From Clostridia bacterium (GTDB lineage: Bacteria; Bacillota; Clostridia; Oscillospirales; SIG627), in the NCBI GenBank assembly GCA_017507325.1, contig JAFWBD010000040.1, positions 1 to 55,865 on the forward strand: a DNA stretch of 55,865 nucleotides, read 5' to 3'. The position numbers and the translations under genes were made by a program. The notes under the pieces are model-generated. The model had not been told where the DNA came from. It saw only the letters and a list, made by a program, of their open reading frames with translations, and ran no database searches. Position 1 is the first letter of the stretch. Each line of letters begins with the position of its first letter. Shown here one piece after another: positions 41,509 to 51,225 of this stretch.

Positions 41509-42039
41509 TTGAAAATTAAAAGTAATGTTATATTAATTTTATTGTCTATTGCAATTTTAGTTGCTTGTGTGTTGACTGTGATTTTAAATGAAAATGCCGC
41601 AATTTCTTTTAATTCTGCCCCGGCAATTGTATTTGGCATTTGCTCCTCCGTTTATGCTATTATTGCCTTTGCGAATAAGGAACAGGGCAACCTCTTCTTG
41701 TTGGGAAGAAATAAATTATCGATTGCTATTTTACGTTCGCTCAGTGACGATAAACCCAATACAGATCGCGATGAATACAAAAAGGAATTTGCGCTTTCCG
41801 CATTCATCTTCTGTGCTTCCGTTCCACTATATATACCGCTTGCGTTTTTTGCGAAAAGCTTTTATGCAACACTGGCATCGGCACTTTCTGTGACGATTTT
41901 GAGAATTTTGTTTGCGTTTATATTGGTGTTAGTTCCTCGAATAATTAAAAATGCACAAGACAAAAAGCAAAGTCGTATCAAGGATGACGCAGATAGAAAA
42001 AAGCAAGAATATCGTGAATCAATGGGAAAATGGAAATAA
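41509..42039 (+). CDS. Uncharacterised four-helix membrane protein
   Basis: 176 residues from a TTG start at 41509, with AAAGGGAGGG 7 nt upstream; the promoter just before excludes longer frames. Hydrophobic segments at about 6-26 (VILILLSIAILVACVLTVIL), 35-55, 95-120 and 130-150, then a charged tail (KNAQDKKQSRIKDDADRKKQ). The pattern recalls small immunity-like or regulatory membrane proteins, but I recognise no family. The gene is AT-rich with many TTA and ATA codons, unlike most genes to its left, and its Asn-Val pair is AATGTT, so it may be acquired. Confidence 0.6.
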   Translation: MKIKSNVILILLSIAILVACVLTVILNENAAISFNSAPAIVFGICSSVYAIIAFANKEQGNLFLLGRNKLSIAILRSLSDDKPNTDRDEYKKEFALSAFIFCASVPLYIPLAFFAKSFYATLASALSVTILRILFAFILVLVPRIIKNAQDKKQSRIKDDADRKKQEYRESMGKWK

Positions 42040-42060
42040 TACAACAAAATTAAATGTTAA

Positions 42061-42105
42061 AAATCCGCATCAAAGGAACGAACCATTGATGCGGATAAAT
42101 TTTTA
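42061..42105 (+). terminator. Terminator of the 41509 gene
   Basis: AAATCCGCATCAA pairs with TTGATGCGGAT across a 12-nt loop, followed by AAATTTTT; 22 bp after the stop codon. Confidence 0.7.
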
Positions 42106-42252
42106 GAATGCCTGATTATTAGATACAATTTGTATTAACGCTTTTTAACATTTCCTAACTGGTGTGACGGTCCGAATCTATCCACGGTTTTGCTTCTGTG
42201 GGAAATCTATATCAAAAAATGCATTTCGCTGGTTCGAATCTGTCTACAGCCC
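42106..42252. other. Intergenic stretch with two tRNA T-arm-like words
   Basis: GGTCCGAATCTATCCAC and GGTTCGAATCTGTCTAC occur about 60 bp apart. The core GGTTCGAATC is the usual T-loop of tRNAs, but no acceptor stem or cloverleaf can be built around either. No gene is seen. Confidence 0.35.
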
Positions 42253-42426
42253 GAAATGAATGAAATCGTGCGTTGCACGATGAAATCCGAGCAAGCTCGG
42301 ATGAAATCTTCGTCGTTCCGCTTCAGATGAAATTAAATCCGCCTCTACATCCTGCCGTAAGGCAGATTTCATCGCGAAGCGATTTCATCCACCGCAGGTG
42401 GATTTCTTCCGCCGACGGCGGATTTA
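42253..42426. repeat. Mirrored hairpin-linker element 4
   Basis: Left linkers ATGAAAT at 42260-42266, 42280-42286, 42301-42307 and 42327-42333; inverted right linkers ATTTCAT at 42366-42372, 42382-42388, then ATTTC (42402-42406) and ATTT (42422-42425). Hairpins: CGTGC/GCACG 42267-42279, CCGAG/CTCGG 42287-42300, an imperfect one 42308-42326, centre 42334-42365 including CTGCC/GGCAG, then CGC/GCG 42373-42381, CCACC/GGTGG 42389-42401 and CCGCC/GGCGG about 42408-42420. The clearest case of the family. Confidence 0.9.
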
Positions 42427-42429
42427 GTT

Positions 42430-42463
42430 GCAAAAAGCACCTGCTTGCGCAGGTGCTTTTTGC
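42430..42463 (-). terminator. Terminator-type hairpin next to the tRNA-Gln tail fragment
   Basis: A 15-bp perfect stem GCAAAAAGCACCTGC / GCAGGTGCTTTTTGC (42430-42444 with 42449-42463). Read leftward it ends in T5 and directly follows a copy of a tRNA 3' end. Confidence 0.75.
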
Positions 42464-42500
42464 TGGCTGGGATACCTGGACACGCTAAGCTGTCGAACCG
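42464..42500 (-). pseudogene. Truncated copy of the tRNA-Gln 3' end
   Basis: TGGCTGGGATA (42464-42474) is identical to the encoded CCA, discriminator and acceptor strand of the intact tRNA-Gln (42640-42650), followed by CTGGA and, after a gap, CGAACC of the T-arm. No cloverleaf can form. Both the fragment and the intact gene abut a terminator hairpin. Confidence 0.6.
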
Positions 42501-42602
42501 GCTTTGCGTGAGATTAGTTGGATTAGTAATGTTTTCAGTACGCAAAGCCTTAGTAAATCCGTTTTTACGGATTTACGGGTTCTTCGTCCGTACACTCATA
42601 CG

Positions 42603-42640
42603 AAAGATAGCCATACGGCAAGCGCCGTATGGCTATCTTT
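42603..42640 (-). terminator. Terminator of tRNA-Gln
   Basis: AAAGATAGCCATACGGC pairs with GCCGTATGGCTATCTTT around a short loop; read leftward it ends in TTT, directly after the tRNA CCA. Confidence 0.75.
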
Positions 42641-42642
42641 GG

Positions 42643-42715
42643 CTGGGATAGCTGGACTCGAACCAGCGGATGCAGGAGTCAAAGTCCTGTGCCTTACCGA
42701 CTTGGCGATATCCCA
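42643..42715 (-). tRNA. tRNA-Gln (anticodon UUG)
   Basis: Minus strand: acceptor TGGGATA/TATCCCA, D-arm with AAGTCGGTAAGGC, anticodon stem CAGGA/TCCTG around CTTTGAC giving TTG, T-arm GCTGG-TTCGAGT-CCAGC, discriminator G and encoded CCA at 42640-42642. Confidence 0.95.
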
Positions 42716-42727
42716 TTAACAGATGAA

Positions 42728-42756
42728 ATTATATCATAGTTTTTTATGCTTGTCAA
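42728..42756 (-). promoter_or_regulatory. Promoter of tRNA-Gln
   Basis: Minus strand: TTGACA (42751-42756), 17 bp, TATAAT (42728-42733), 13 bp before the tRNA 5' end. Confidence 0.85.
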
Positions 42757-42807
42757 CCTTTTTTTCAAAAAATATAGCAATAAAGAGTTGTATAGCCGCA
42801 TTATTCC

Positions 42808-42836
42808 TTGACAAATTATGTAAGGTATGATATACT
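42808..42836 (+). promoter_or_regulatory. Promoter of the GrpB-Nudix/mntP unit
   Basis: TTGACA (42808-42813), 17 bp, TATACT (42831-42836), 48 bp before the ATG. Confidence 0.8.
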
Positions 42837-42884
42837 TAATTAGTTAAATGCAGTCAGAATGATTTAAGAAGGGGGATACGGCAT

Positions 42885-43820
42885 ATGTCGCAAGCTAAAA
42901 GAGAAACAGTCAGACTGATGTCATATACTCCCGAATGGGCGGAAACGGGCGCGCTCGTTAAGCGAGAGCTGTTGTCGGTGCTTGGCAACAGAGCGATAGA
43001 GATAGCGCACGTCGGAAGCACCGCTATTCCAGGAATGAAAGCTCGTCCGATAATTGACATTGCCGTGGGCGTGCGCTCATTTGAGCACATCCCTGAGCTT
43101 TACGGGGAGCTTGCCGTACTCGGCTACAATCATCGCGGTGATACCAATAGCGACAGCCAAATATTTTTGACTGCTCTCAAAAACCGTTATAACGTTTATA
43201 TTCACATAGTTATTCACGGGAAAACGCTTTGGAATTCTTATGTAGTTTTTTGCGATTGCCTGAAAAAAGACGCCGAGACCCGTCAAAAATACGAGCAGCT
43301 TAAAATAAGTCTTGCTACCAGATTTGCCTTTGACCGCAGGTCATATACAGCGGGCAAGAGTGAGTTTGTTCGCAGAACGCTTCGTCTTAAAGGCGACATA
43401 AAGGAGCGCTCCTGTGGCGCGGTTGTTTGGCGTAAGAGAGGCGGCAGACGTCATTACCTCATTATACAGAACCGTTCAGGTCATAACGGCTTCCCGAAAG
43501 GGCATATGGAATACGGCGAGAGCGAGGCGCAAACCGCTTTGCGAGAGATTCGCGAGGAGACCAGCCTTGAGGTTACGCTCGACACCTCGTTCCGCGCCGA
43601 GTACAGATACCTTGTAGACGGATATATCCATAAAAGCGCGCTATATTTCCTTGCAAGCTACACAGATGGCAACTTCAAGCCTCAAAAAGGCGAGGTGTAC
43701 GGTATATGGCTTCTTCCGTACGAGGAAGCGCTTGAGCAGCTTGATTACGAGCAGGACAGAAGAATTCTTAGGCAGGCGGAAAAGCGTCTGGCTGACGCCG
43801 AGGCAAAATCTAAAAAATAA
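42885..43820 (+). CDS. GrpB-Nudix fusion protein
   Basis: 311 residues. Residues 5-165 are a GrpB/UPF0157 domain of nucleotidyltransferase fold (HVGSTAIPGMKARPIIDIAV is the signature). Residues 170-305 are a Nudix hydrolase with the box GHMEYGESEAQTALREIREETSLEV, matching GX5EX7REUXEE and normally binding Mg. The Nudix part most resembles Ap4A/bis(5'-nucleosyl)-tetraphosphate hydrolases by its RSCGAVVWRK start and GFPKGH. Start at 42885 with GGGGGAT. mntP follows 42 bp later. The joint role, perhaps making and clearing an unusual nucleotide, is inference. Confidence 0.85.
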   Translation: MSQAKRETVRLMSYTPEWAETGALVKRELLSVLGNRAIEIAHVGSTAIPGMKARPIIDIAVGVRSFEHIPELYGELAVLGYNHRGDTNSDSQIFLTALKNRYNVYIHIVIHGKTLWNSYVVFCDCLKKDAETRQKYEQLKISLATRFAFDRRSYTAGKSEFVRRTLRLKGDIKERSCGAVVWRKRGGRRHYLIIQNRSGHNGFPKGHMEYGESEAQTALREIREETSLEVTLDTSFRAEYRYLVDGYIHKSALYFLASYTDGNFKPQKGEVYGIWLLPYEEALEQLDYEQDRRILRQAEKRLADAEAKSKK

Positions 43821-43862
43821 CGGTTACGGGTTACGCCGTTTATGTATCAGGAAGGATAGATA

Positions 43863-44444
43863 ATGTTTATTTTAGAGAGCTTTTTGCTCGGTGTGGCGCT
43901 TGCAATGGACGCCTTTTCGGTTTCGCTTGCTAACGGTTTAAACGATCCGGGAATGAAAAAGCCGAAGATACTTTTGATTTCGGGTACGTTTTCATTTTTT
44001 CAGGCGCTTATGCCGTTTATCGGTTGGATATGCGTTAAAACGGTGCTTACCAAATTCACCGTATTTGAAAAATTTATTCCGTATATAGCTCTTGCTTTGC
44101 TTGGTTATTTAGGCGGAAAAATGCTTTGCGAGGGAATAAAGAACGGCCATTGTGAAGGGTCGGGCATGTGTGAAATAAAGAAGCTTGGACTCAGCGCTCT
44201 TATCATTCAGGGCATAGCGACGTCAATTGACGCCTTGTCCGCGGGACTTGCGTTTATTAGCTATTCGCTTTTCGAGACGCTTGTCAGCGTGCTTATAATT
44301 GCCGCTGAAACCTTCGTTATCTGTACCGCGGGTGTTATAGTTGGCAAAAAATTCGGTACGGTAATTGAGGGAAAGGCAAATATCCTCGGCGGAGTTATCC
44401 TAATAATTATCGGACTTGAAATTTTTATCAAGGGAGTATTTTAA
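43863..44444 (+). CDS. mntP: Manganese efflux pump MntP
   Basis: 193 residues with six hydrophobic segments and the family motifs LGVALAMDAFSVSLANG near the start and GIATSIDALSAGLAF in the middle; the paired Asp residues are those needed for Mn export. AGGAAGGAT precedes the ATG. No room exists for a yybP-ykoY manganese riboswitch directly upstream (42 bp), so expression probably depends on the GrpB-Nudix promoter. Confidence 0.92.
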   Translation: MFILESFLLGVALAMDAFSVSLANGLNDPGMKKPKILLISGTFSFFQALMPFIGWICVKTVLTKFTVFEKFIPYIALALLGYLGGKMLCEGIKNGHCEGSGMCEIKKLGLSALIIQGIATSIDALSAGLAFISYSLFETLVSVLIIAAETFVICTAGVIVGKKFGTVIEGKANILGGVILIIIGLEIFIKGVF

Positions 44445-44456
44445 AGCTTTAAATAT

Positions 44457-44493
44457 AAAAAGACTCGCTCAGGATGTCCTGAGCGAGTCTTTT
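44457..44493. terminator. Bidirectional terminator between mntP and the APH gene
   Basis: AAAAGACTCGCTCAGGA pairs with TCCTGAGCGAGTCTTTT; A-runs and T-runs on both sides let it stop both convergent genes. Confidence 0.9.
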
Positions 44494-44496
44494 ACG

Positions 44497-46430
<1,934 letters not shown>

Positions 46431-46450
46431 TTAATATTGCTCCTTGGAAG

Positions 46451-48595
46451 TTATTTTCTTTTAAAACGGTGTTCTATTTCACCCTTGGTAAGCTCAAAAG
46501 CGACAGGACGCCCGTGAGGACAGAAGCGTATAGAGCTGTCCGTCAGGACTCGCTCGCATATCCACTTGATATGCGCCTCATCGTAGAGTCTGCCCGCCTT
46601 TATTGCCGCCTTGCAGGACGCTTGATATAACGCCTGCTCGAAGAATATCCTTTTGGTTACCTCAAGGCTTCCCGTTCCCGCGGCAAGCTGACCGCATACG
46701 GTTACAAACAGCTCCTCCGCCTCGTTTGCGGATATGCCGGAAGGGATAGCGTTTATGTTTACCGAATGCGGAAGGTCGCTCTGGGTGAAATCAAAGCCCA
46801 TCGCAAGTATTTCCTCACGGTAGGTCTGCGCCGCGTCAAGCTCCTCGCCCGAAACCGTTACTGTGATAGGCACGAGCAGTATCTGGCTGTCAGAGCCTTT
46901 ATCGAGATTTTGCTTCATATCCTCGAAAAGTATTCTCTCGTGCGCCGCGTGCTTGTCAATTAATAGCAGCGTTCCCTCGCTTTCAACCATAACGTAGGAG
47001 TTGAATGCCTCGCCCAGATACTTATAGGGCGGAACGTCCTTTATCTCCTTGGTAGCCGAGGGGCGCGGTATCGCACTTACGGAATAATCGGGGGGGTTCT
47101 CGGTTACGGGTGCGCTTGAAAGCTCCTTTAATGCTGATACCGTTACTGCAATCTCCTGCTTTGAGGATTTTTCCTGAGGCTTTTTCGGAGCAGAAACGGG
47201 AGTGGAAATCGGTGAGCCGGCAGGCTCGTTTTTATAAGTCTCTGCAATTGACTTTTTAGGCTCAACCGTGCGGATATCGCTATTGGAAACCTCGGTTGCT
47301 TTTGAGCTTGACGTAGTAATTGTATTGTCAAGCGAGTTGTCAAATGCAAAGGGCACAGAGGGCTTTTCACCGTTAGCTGAGCCCTTGCCGAAGCGCAGAT
47401 GGGGCGGAAGCTCCTCTGCGTGCTTAGTGTATAAATGCATGTCGGAGACTGCCTGAGCGCGCTTTTCCTGCATTTGCATAGAGAGCTGCTCGCCCTTTCC
47501 CGTCTGTATATCGCTTGGGGACTCTTTAAGCGGAACAAAGCCGCTTACTATTCGTGCCTCTCTGCGAGCCTCCTCTTTGGTTTTCAGCGAAAGCTCCGGA
47601 CGGGGAAGCTTGTCCTCAAGCGCCGTACGGACGGCGGAGTATACAGAATCAAATACCGCCTGCTCGTTAGAAAACTTAACCTCAAGCTTTGCGGGGTGAA
47701 CGTTTACGTCAACGAGCGCGGGGTGAATTCTTAACTCCAGAACGCATACGGGAAACTTTTCCGACGGTATATAAGAGTTGAACGCCTGCTCGATAGCCGC
47801 CATTGCGGTGCGGCTCTTAACGTAACGTCCGTTTATGAAGAAGTTCTGGTAATTTCGGTTGGCTCGGACGTTTTCGGGCGTTCCGATGTAACCCAGAACC
47901 TCAATTCCGCCCGTCATTCCGTGAACCTCTACTAATTTTTTCGCAAAATCTCTGCCAAGAACCGCGTAAACGCAGTTTTTAAGATTTCCGTCGCCCTCGG
48001 TAGAGAAGCGCAGCTGACCGTCGGATATAAACTTTATCGACAGGTCGGGGCGTGAAAGCGCGATTTTCTCAACGACAGCGGCGCAGGCAAGAGCCTCCGA
48101 GGTATCTTTTTTTAGAAATTTACGCCTTGCGGGTATATTGGCAAAAAGCTCCTCGACTATTATTGTCGTGCCGTTAGGACAGCCGCTTTCGATAATCTCT
48201 CTTATCTCTCCGCCAACGCAGGTGAGTACGGTTCCCATTTCGCTATCCTTAGTTTTCGTCATGATACGCAGTGTGGATACAGAGCCGATAGCGGCAAGAG
48301 CTTCGCCTCGGAAGCCGAGCGTGATTATACTGTCAAGGTCTCCCTCGGTACGGATTTTACTCGTGGCGTGTCGCTTGATACAGACGGGAACGTCGTCCCG
48401 AGACATTCCGCAGCCATTATCGGAAACTCGCATAAAGGTGATACCGCCTCGCTTTATCTCTACTGTTACGGCGGTAGCGCCTGCGTCTATCGCGTTTTCA
48501 AGCAGCTCCTTGATTACGGACGCCGGGCGGTCTACTACCTCTCCCGCGGCTATGAGGTTGGCTACCTGAGGGTCAAGAATGTTAATAATTCCCAT
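46451..48595 (-). CDS. mutL: DNA mismatch repair protein MutL
   Basis: 714 residues. The N-terminal GHKL ATPase includes IAAGEVVDRPASVIKELLEN, DNGCGM and GFRGEALAAI; a low-complexity linker of about 200 residues (about 330-540) follows; the C-terminal dimer domain has LLLIDKHAAHERI and ends ACKAAIKAGR and CPHGRPV. An endonuclease-type DMHAAHERxxYE motif is partly kept (DKHAAHERILFE), as in Bacillota that lack MutH. It follows mutS by 15 bp. Confidence 0.96.
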   Translation of the reverse strand: MGIINILDPQVANLIAAGEVVDRPASVIKELLENAIDAGATAVTVEIKRGGITFMRVSDNGCGMSRDDVPVCIKRHATSKIRTEGDLDSIITLGFRGEALAAIGSVSTLRIMTKTKDSEMGTVLTCVGGEIREIIESGCPNGTTIIVEELFANIPARRKFLKKDTSEALACAAVVEKIALSRPDLSIKFISDGQLRFSTEGDGNLKNCVYAVLGRDFAKKLVEVHGMTGGIEVLGYIGTPENVRANRNYQNFFINGRYVKSRTAMAAIEQAFNSYIPSEKFPVCVLELRIHPALVDVNVHPAKLEVKFSNEQAVFDSVYSAVRTALEDKLPRPELSLKTKEEARREARIVSGFVPLKESPSDIQTGKGEQLSMQMQEKRAQAVSDMHLYTKHAEELPPHLRFGKGSANGEKPSVPFAFDNSLDNTITTSSSKATEVSNSDIRTVEPKKSIAETYKNEPAGSPISTPVSAPKKPQEKSSKQEIAVTVSALKELSSAPVTENPPDYSVSAIPRPSATKEIKDVPPYKYLGEAFNSYVMVESEGTLLLIDKHAAHERILFEDMKQNLDKGSDSQILLVPITVTVSGEELDAAQTYREEILAMGFDFTQSDLPHSVNINAIPSGISANEAEELFVTVCGQLAAGTGSLEVTKRIFFEQALYQASCKAAIKAGRLYDEAHIKWICERVLTDSSIRFCPHGRPVAFELTKGEIEHRFKRK

Positions 48596-48610
48596 TTTTT
48601 TAAATCTCTT

Positions 48611-51196
48611 TTACGTTAGTTTTTTAAGCTCAAAAATAAAATTAAGCGCTTCAATAGGTGTAAGTGTGTTTATATCGCAGGATTTCAGCTTTTCGACTAT
48701 CTCGGCGTTCTGTATATCCTCAAACGAGAGGTTAAAGCCGCTTTCTTCCTTCTTTGCGGTCCTTTCGGGGCGGTAAACATCACCGCTTTCGATATCACCG
48801 AGGACTTCCTTGGCGCGCTTTATTATTTCGTTTGGAACTCCCGCAAGCTTTGCTACCTCAATTCCGTAGCTTTCGTCGGCGCTTCCTCTTACAATCTTTC
48901 GAAGGAAGATAATATCGTCGCCCTTTTTCTTTGCGGCGATATTGTAGTTGATGACGCCGTCTATTTCGCCTTCAAGCGAGGTAAGCTCGTGATAGTGTGT
49001 GGCAAAGAGGGTTTTTGCGCCGAGCCTTTTGCCCGCGGTGTATTCCGCTACCGCCTTGGCTATACTCATTCCGTCGAAGGTGCTTGTGCCTCTGCCAATT
49101 TCGTCGTATATAATAAGCGAGCGCTTTGTGGCGTTTTTAAGTATATAAGCAACCTCGTTCATCTCTAACATAAAGGTGGACTGACCGGAAGCTAAGTCGT
49201 CGGAAGCTCCTACACGTGTAAACAGCTTATCAACGATACCTATATGTGCGTCGCTTGCCGGAACAAAAGAGCCGACCTGCGCCATAAGAGTAATGATAGC
49301 GACTTGACGCATATACGTTGATTTACCCGCCATATTCGGACCTGTGATAAGCATAAGCCTGTTTGACGAGGTATCAAGCTCTGTGTCGTTAGGGACGAAA
49401 TAACTGTCTCGGACGAATTGCTCAACCACGGGGTGCCGTCCGTCCTTTATAGAAATACGGTCGTCGTAGCTTATTTCGGGGCGCACGAAGTTATTTCTTG
49501 ACGCCACCTCGCTAAGACTTACGTAAACGTCTAATAGCGCAAGAAGCGAGGCGTTGCTTTGTATCTGCTTGGTAAACGAAGCGGTCTTATCACGCAGAAC
49601 GCAGAACATATCGTATTCAAGGGCGCAGATCTTTTCGGAAGCGCCCAGAATTGCGTTTTCAAGCTCTTTAAGCTTTGGTGTAATGTATCTTTCCGCGTTA
49701 GCCAGGGTTTGCTTTCTTATGTAGTAATCGGGAAGCGGCTCGCCCTTATTTGCGTTTGTTACTTCGAGGTAGTAGCCGAAAACTCTGTTATATCCGTATT
49801 TCAGCTTGCTTATACCCGTTATCTGACGCTCCTCCTCGACAAGAGCTTCAAGGTAGCCCTTGCTATTGTCAAGCAGTCCGTGAAGTCGGTCAAGCTCCTC
49901 GTTTATGCCCTTGTTTATCATACCGCCCTCGCGCACCGTAAGAGGCGGCTGTTCAACTATTGAGCTAAGCAGCAGATTTATAAGCTCGTCAAGAGGGTCG
50001 AGGGCGTTTTTCAGCTCAACTAACTCCTCGCAGACAGTGTCCTGCATAAGCTCTATAACGGGCTTAACCACCGAGACGGTCTCAGCTATGGCGCGAAGGT
50101 CTCTGGCGTTTGCCGTGCCGTAAACTATCTTAGCCATAAGTCGCTCTATATCAAGCACTGAGCGAAGCGTTTCCCCAAGCTCCTCGCGGAGCATATAATT
50201 ATCCTTTAGCTCGCCCACCGCGTCCTGACGCCTTGCAATATAGTGAGTATTGACAAGCGGTAGCTCTATCCATTTGCGGAGAAGTCTTGCGCCCATTGAG
50301 GTACGGGTACGGTCAAGCACCCAAAGCAGAGACCCCTTTTTCTCTTTGGTTCTCATAGTCTCGCAAAGCTCAAGATTGCGTCTTGTGTTAGGGTCTATTT
50401 CAAGGAACTGTCCGTCGGTGTATACGTTGATATTCTTTATGTACGACGTATCGGATTTCTGCGTTGCGGCAATGTAGGAAATAAGCGCGCCGACGCAGGA
50501 TACTATGACGGGGTTTTCAAGACCGAGCTCTGAGTAATTCTTACCGAACTGTCTCTTTACCGTCAGAATGGCGTTCTCGTACGAGAAATTCTCCTCGCAG
50601 CCATCGTTCACCACCGCGCGCAGACGCTCGGAAAAATACTCCTTTAACCGCTTATGCTCGCTTAGCGGCACGTTGATTAGCGCTTCTCTCGGACTGTACG
50701 CCTCGGACTCGGTGATTATTTTGCTGATTATATCGCCGTCTTTAAGAAGGGTGGCGTTAATATCGCCCGTTGAGGCGTCGGCAAAGGCAATTCCGGCCTC
50801 GTTTCCGCGAACACATATAGCGCAAAGATAGTTATACTGCTTGTCGTCCAGCATTGCGTTGTCGGTTACTGTACCGGGGGTAACTATGCGAACTATATCT
50901 CTTTTAACAAGACCCTTTGCGGTAGCAGGGTCCTCCATCTGCTCGCAGATAACTACCTTATGCCCTTTTGCGACGAGACGGGAAATGTAGGTGTCCGCCG
51001 CGTGATAGGGAACTCCGCACATAGGCGCTCGCTCCGCCTCTCCGCAGTCTCTGCCGGTAAGGGTTAGCTCAAGTATCTTTGAGGCGGCCTTGGCATCGTC
51101 GAAAAACATTTCGTAAAAATCGCCTAAGCGATAAAACAGAAACGCGTCGGGGTACTGTTTTTTGATTTCCAAATATTGAAGCATCATTGGAGTCAT
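48611..51196 (-). CDS. mutS: DNA mismatch repair protein MutS
   Basis: 861 residues, standard MutS1 length. Mismatch-binding LFYRLGDFYEMFFDDA (Phe and Glu wedge), core and lever domains, then the ABC ATPase with GPNMAGKSTYMRQVA (Walker A), IYDEIGRGTSTFDG (Walker B) and LFATHYHEL. It begins 30 bp after miaB and is followed by mutL; the miaB-mutS-mutL order is common in Bacillota. Confidence 0.97.
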   Translation of the reverse strand: MTPMMLQYLEIKKQYPDAFLFYRLGDFYEMFFDDAKAASKILELTLTGRDCGEAERAPMCGVPYHAADTYISRLVAKGHKVVICEQMEDPATAKGLVKRDIVRIVTPGTVTDNAMLDDKQYNYLCAICVRGNEAGIAFADASTGDINATLLKDGDIISKIITESEAYSPREALINVPLSEHKRLKEYFSERLRAVVNDGCEENFSYENAILTVKRQFGKNYSELGLENPVIVSCVGALISYIAATQKSDTSYIKNINVYTDGQFLEIDPNTRRNLELCETMRTKEKKGSLLWVLDRTRTSMGARLLRKWIELPLVNTHYIARRQDAVGELKDNYMLREELGETLRSVLDIERLMAKIVYGTANARDLRAIAETVSVVKPVIELMQDTVCEELVELKNALDPLDELINLLLSSIVEQPPLTVREGGMINKGINEELDRLHGLLDNSKGYLEALVEEERQITGISKLKYGYNRVFGYYLEVTNANKGEPLPDYYIRKQTLANAERYITPKLKELENAILGASEKICALEYDMFCVLRDKTASFTKQIQSNASLLALLDVYVSLSEVASRNNFVRPEISYDDRISIKDGRHPVVEQFVRDSYFVPNDTELDTSSNRLMLITGPNMAGKSTYMRQVAIITLMAQVGSFVPASDAHIGIVDKLFTRVGASDDLASGQSTFMLEMNEVAYILKNATKRSLIIYDEIGRGTSTFDGMSIAKAVAEYTAGKRLGAKTLFATHYHELTSLEGEIDGVINYNIAAKKKGDDIIFLRKIVRGSADESYGIEVAKLAGVPNEIIKRAKEVLGDIESGDVYRPERTAKKEESGFNLSFEDIQNAEIVEKLKSCDINTLTPIEALNFIFELKKLT

Positions 51197-51225
51197 AATT
51201 AATGACCTTGCCTTTCAAAGTTAAA

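Noticed and set aside
42160-42250. Possible tRNA genes around GGTCCGAATC and GGTTCGAATC
   Set aside because: Only a T-loop-like word is present; T-stems do not pair and no acceptor or anticodon arm can be found.
43821-43862. Manganese riboswitch upstream of mntP
   Set aside because: The gap is 42 bp and contains no room for the yybP-ykoY fold.
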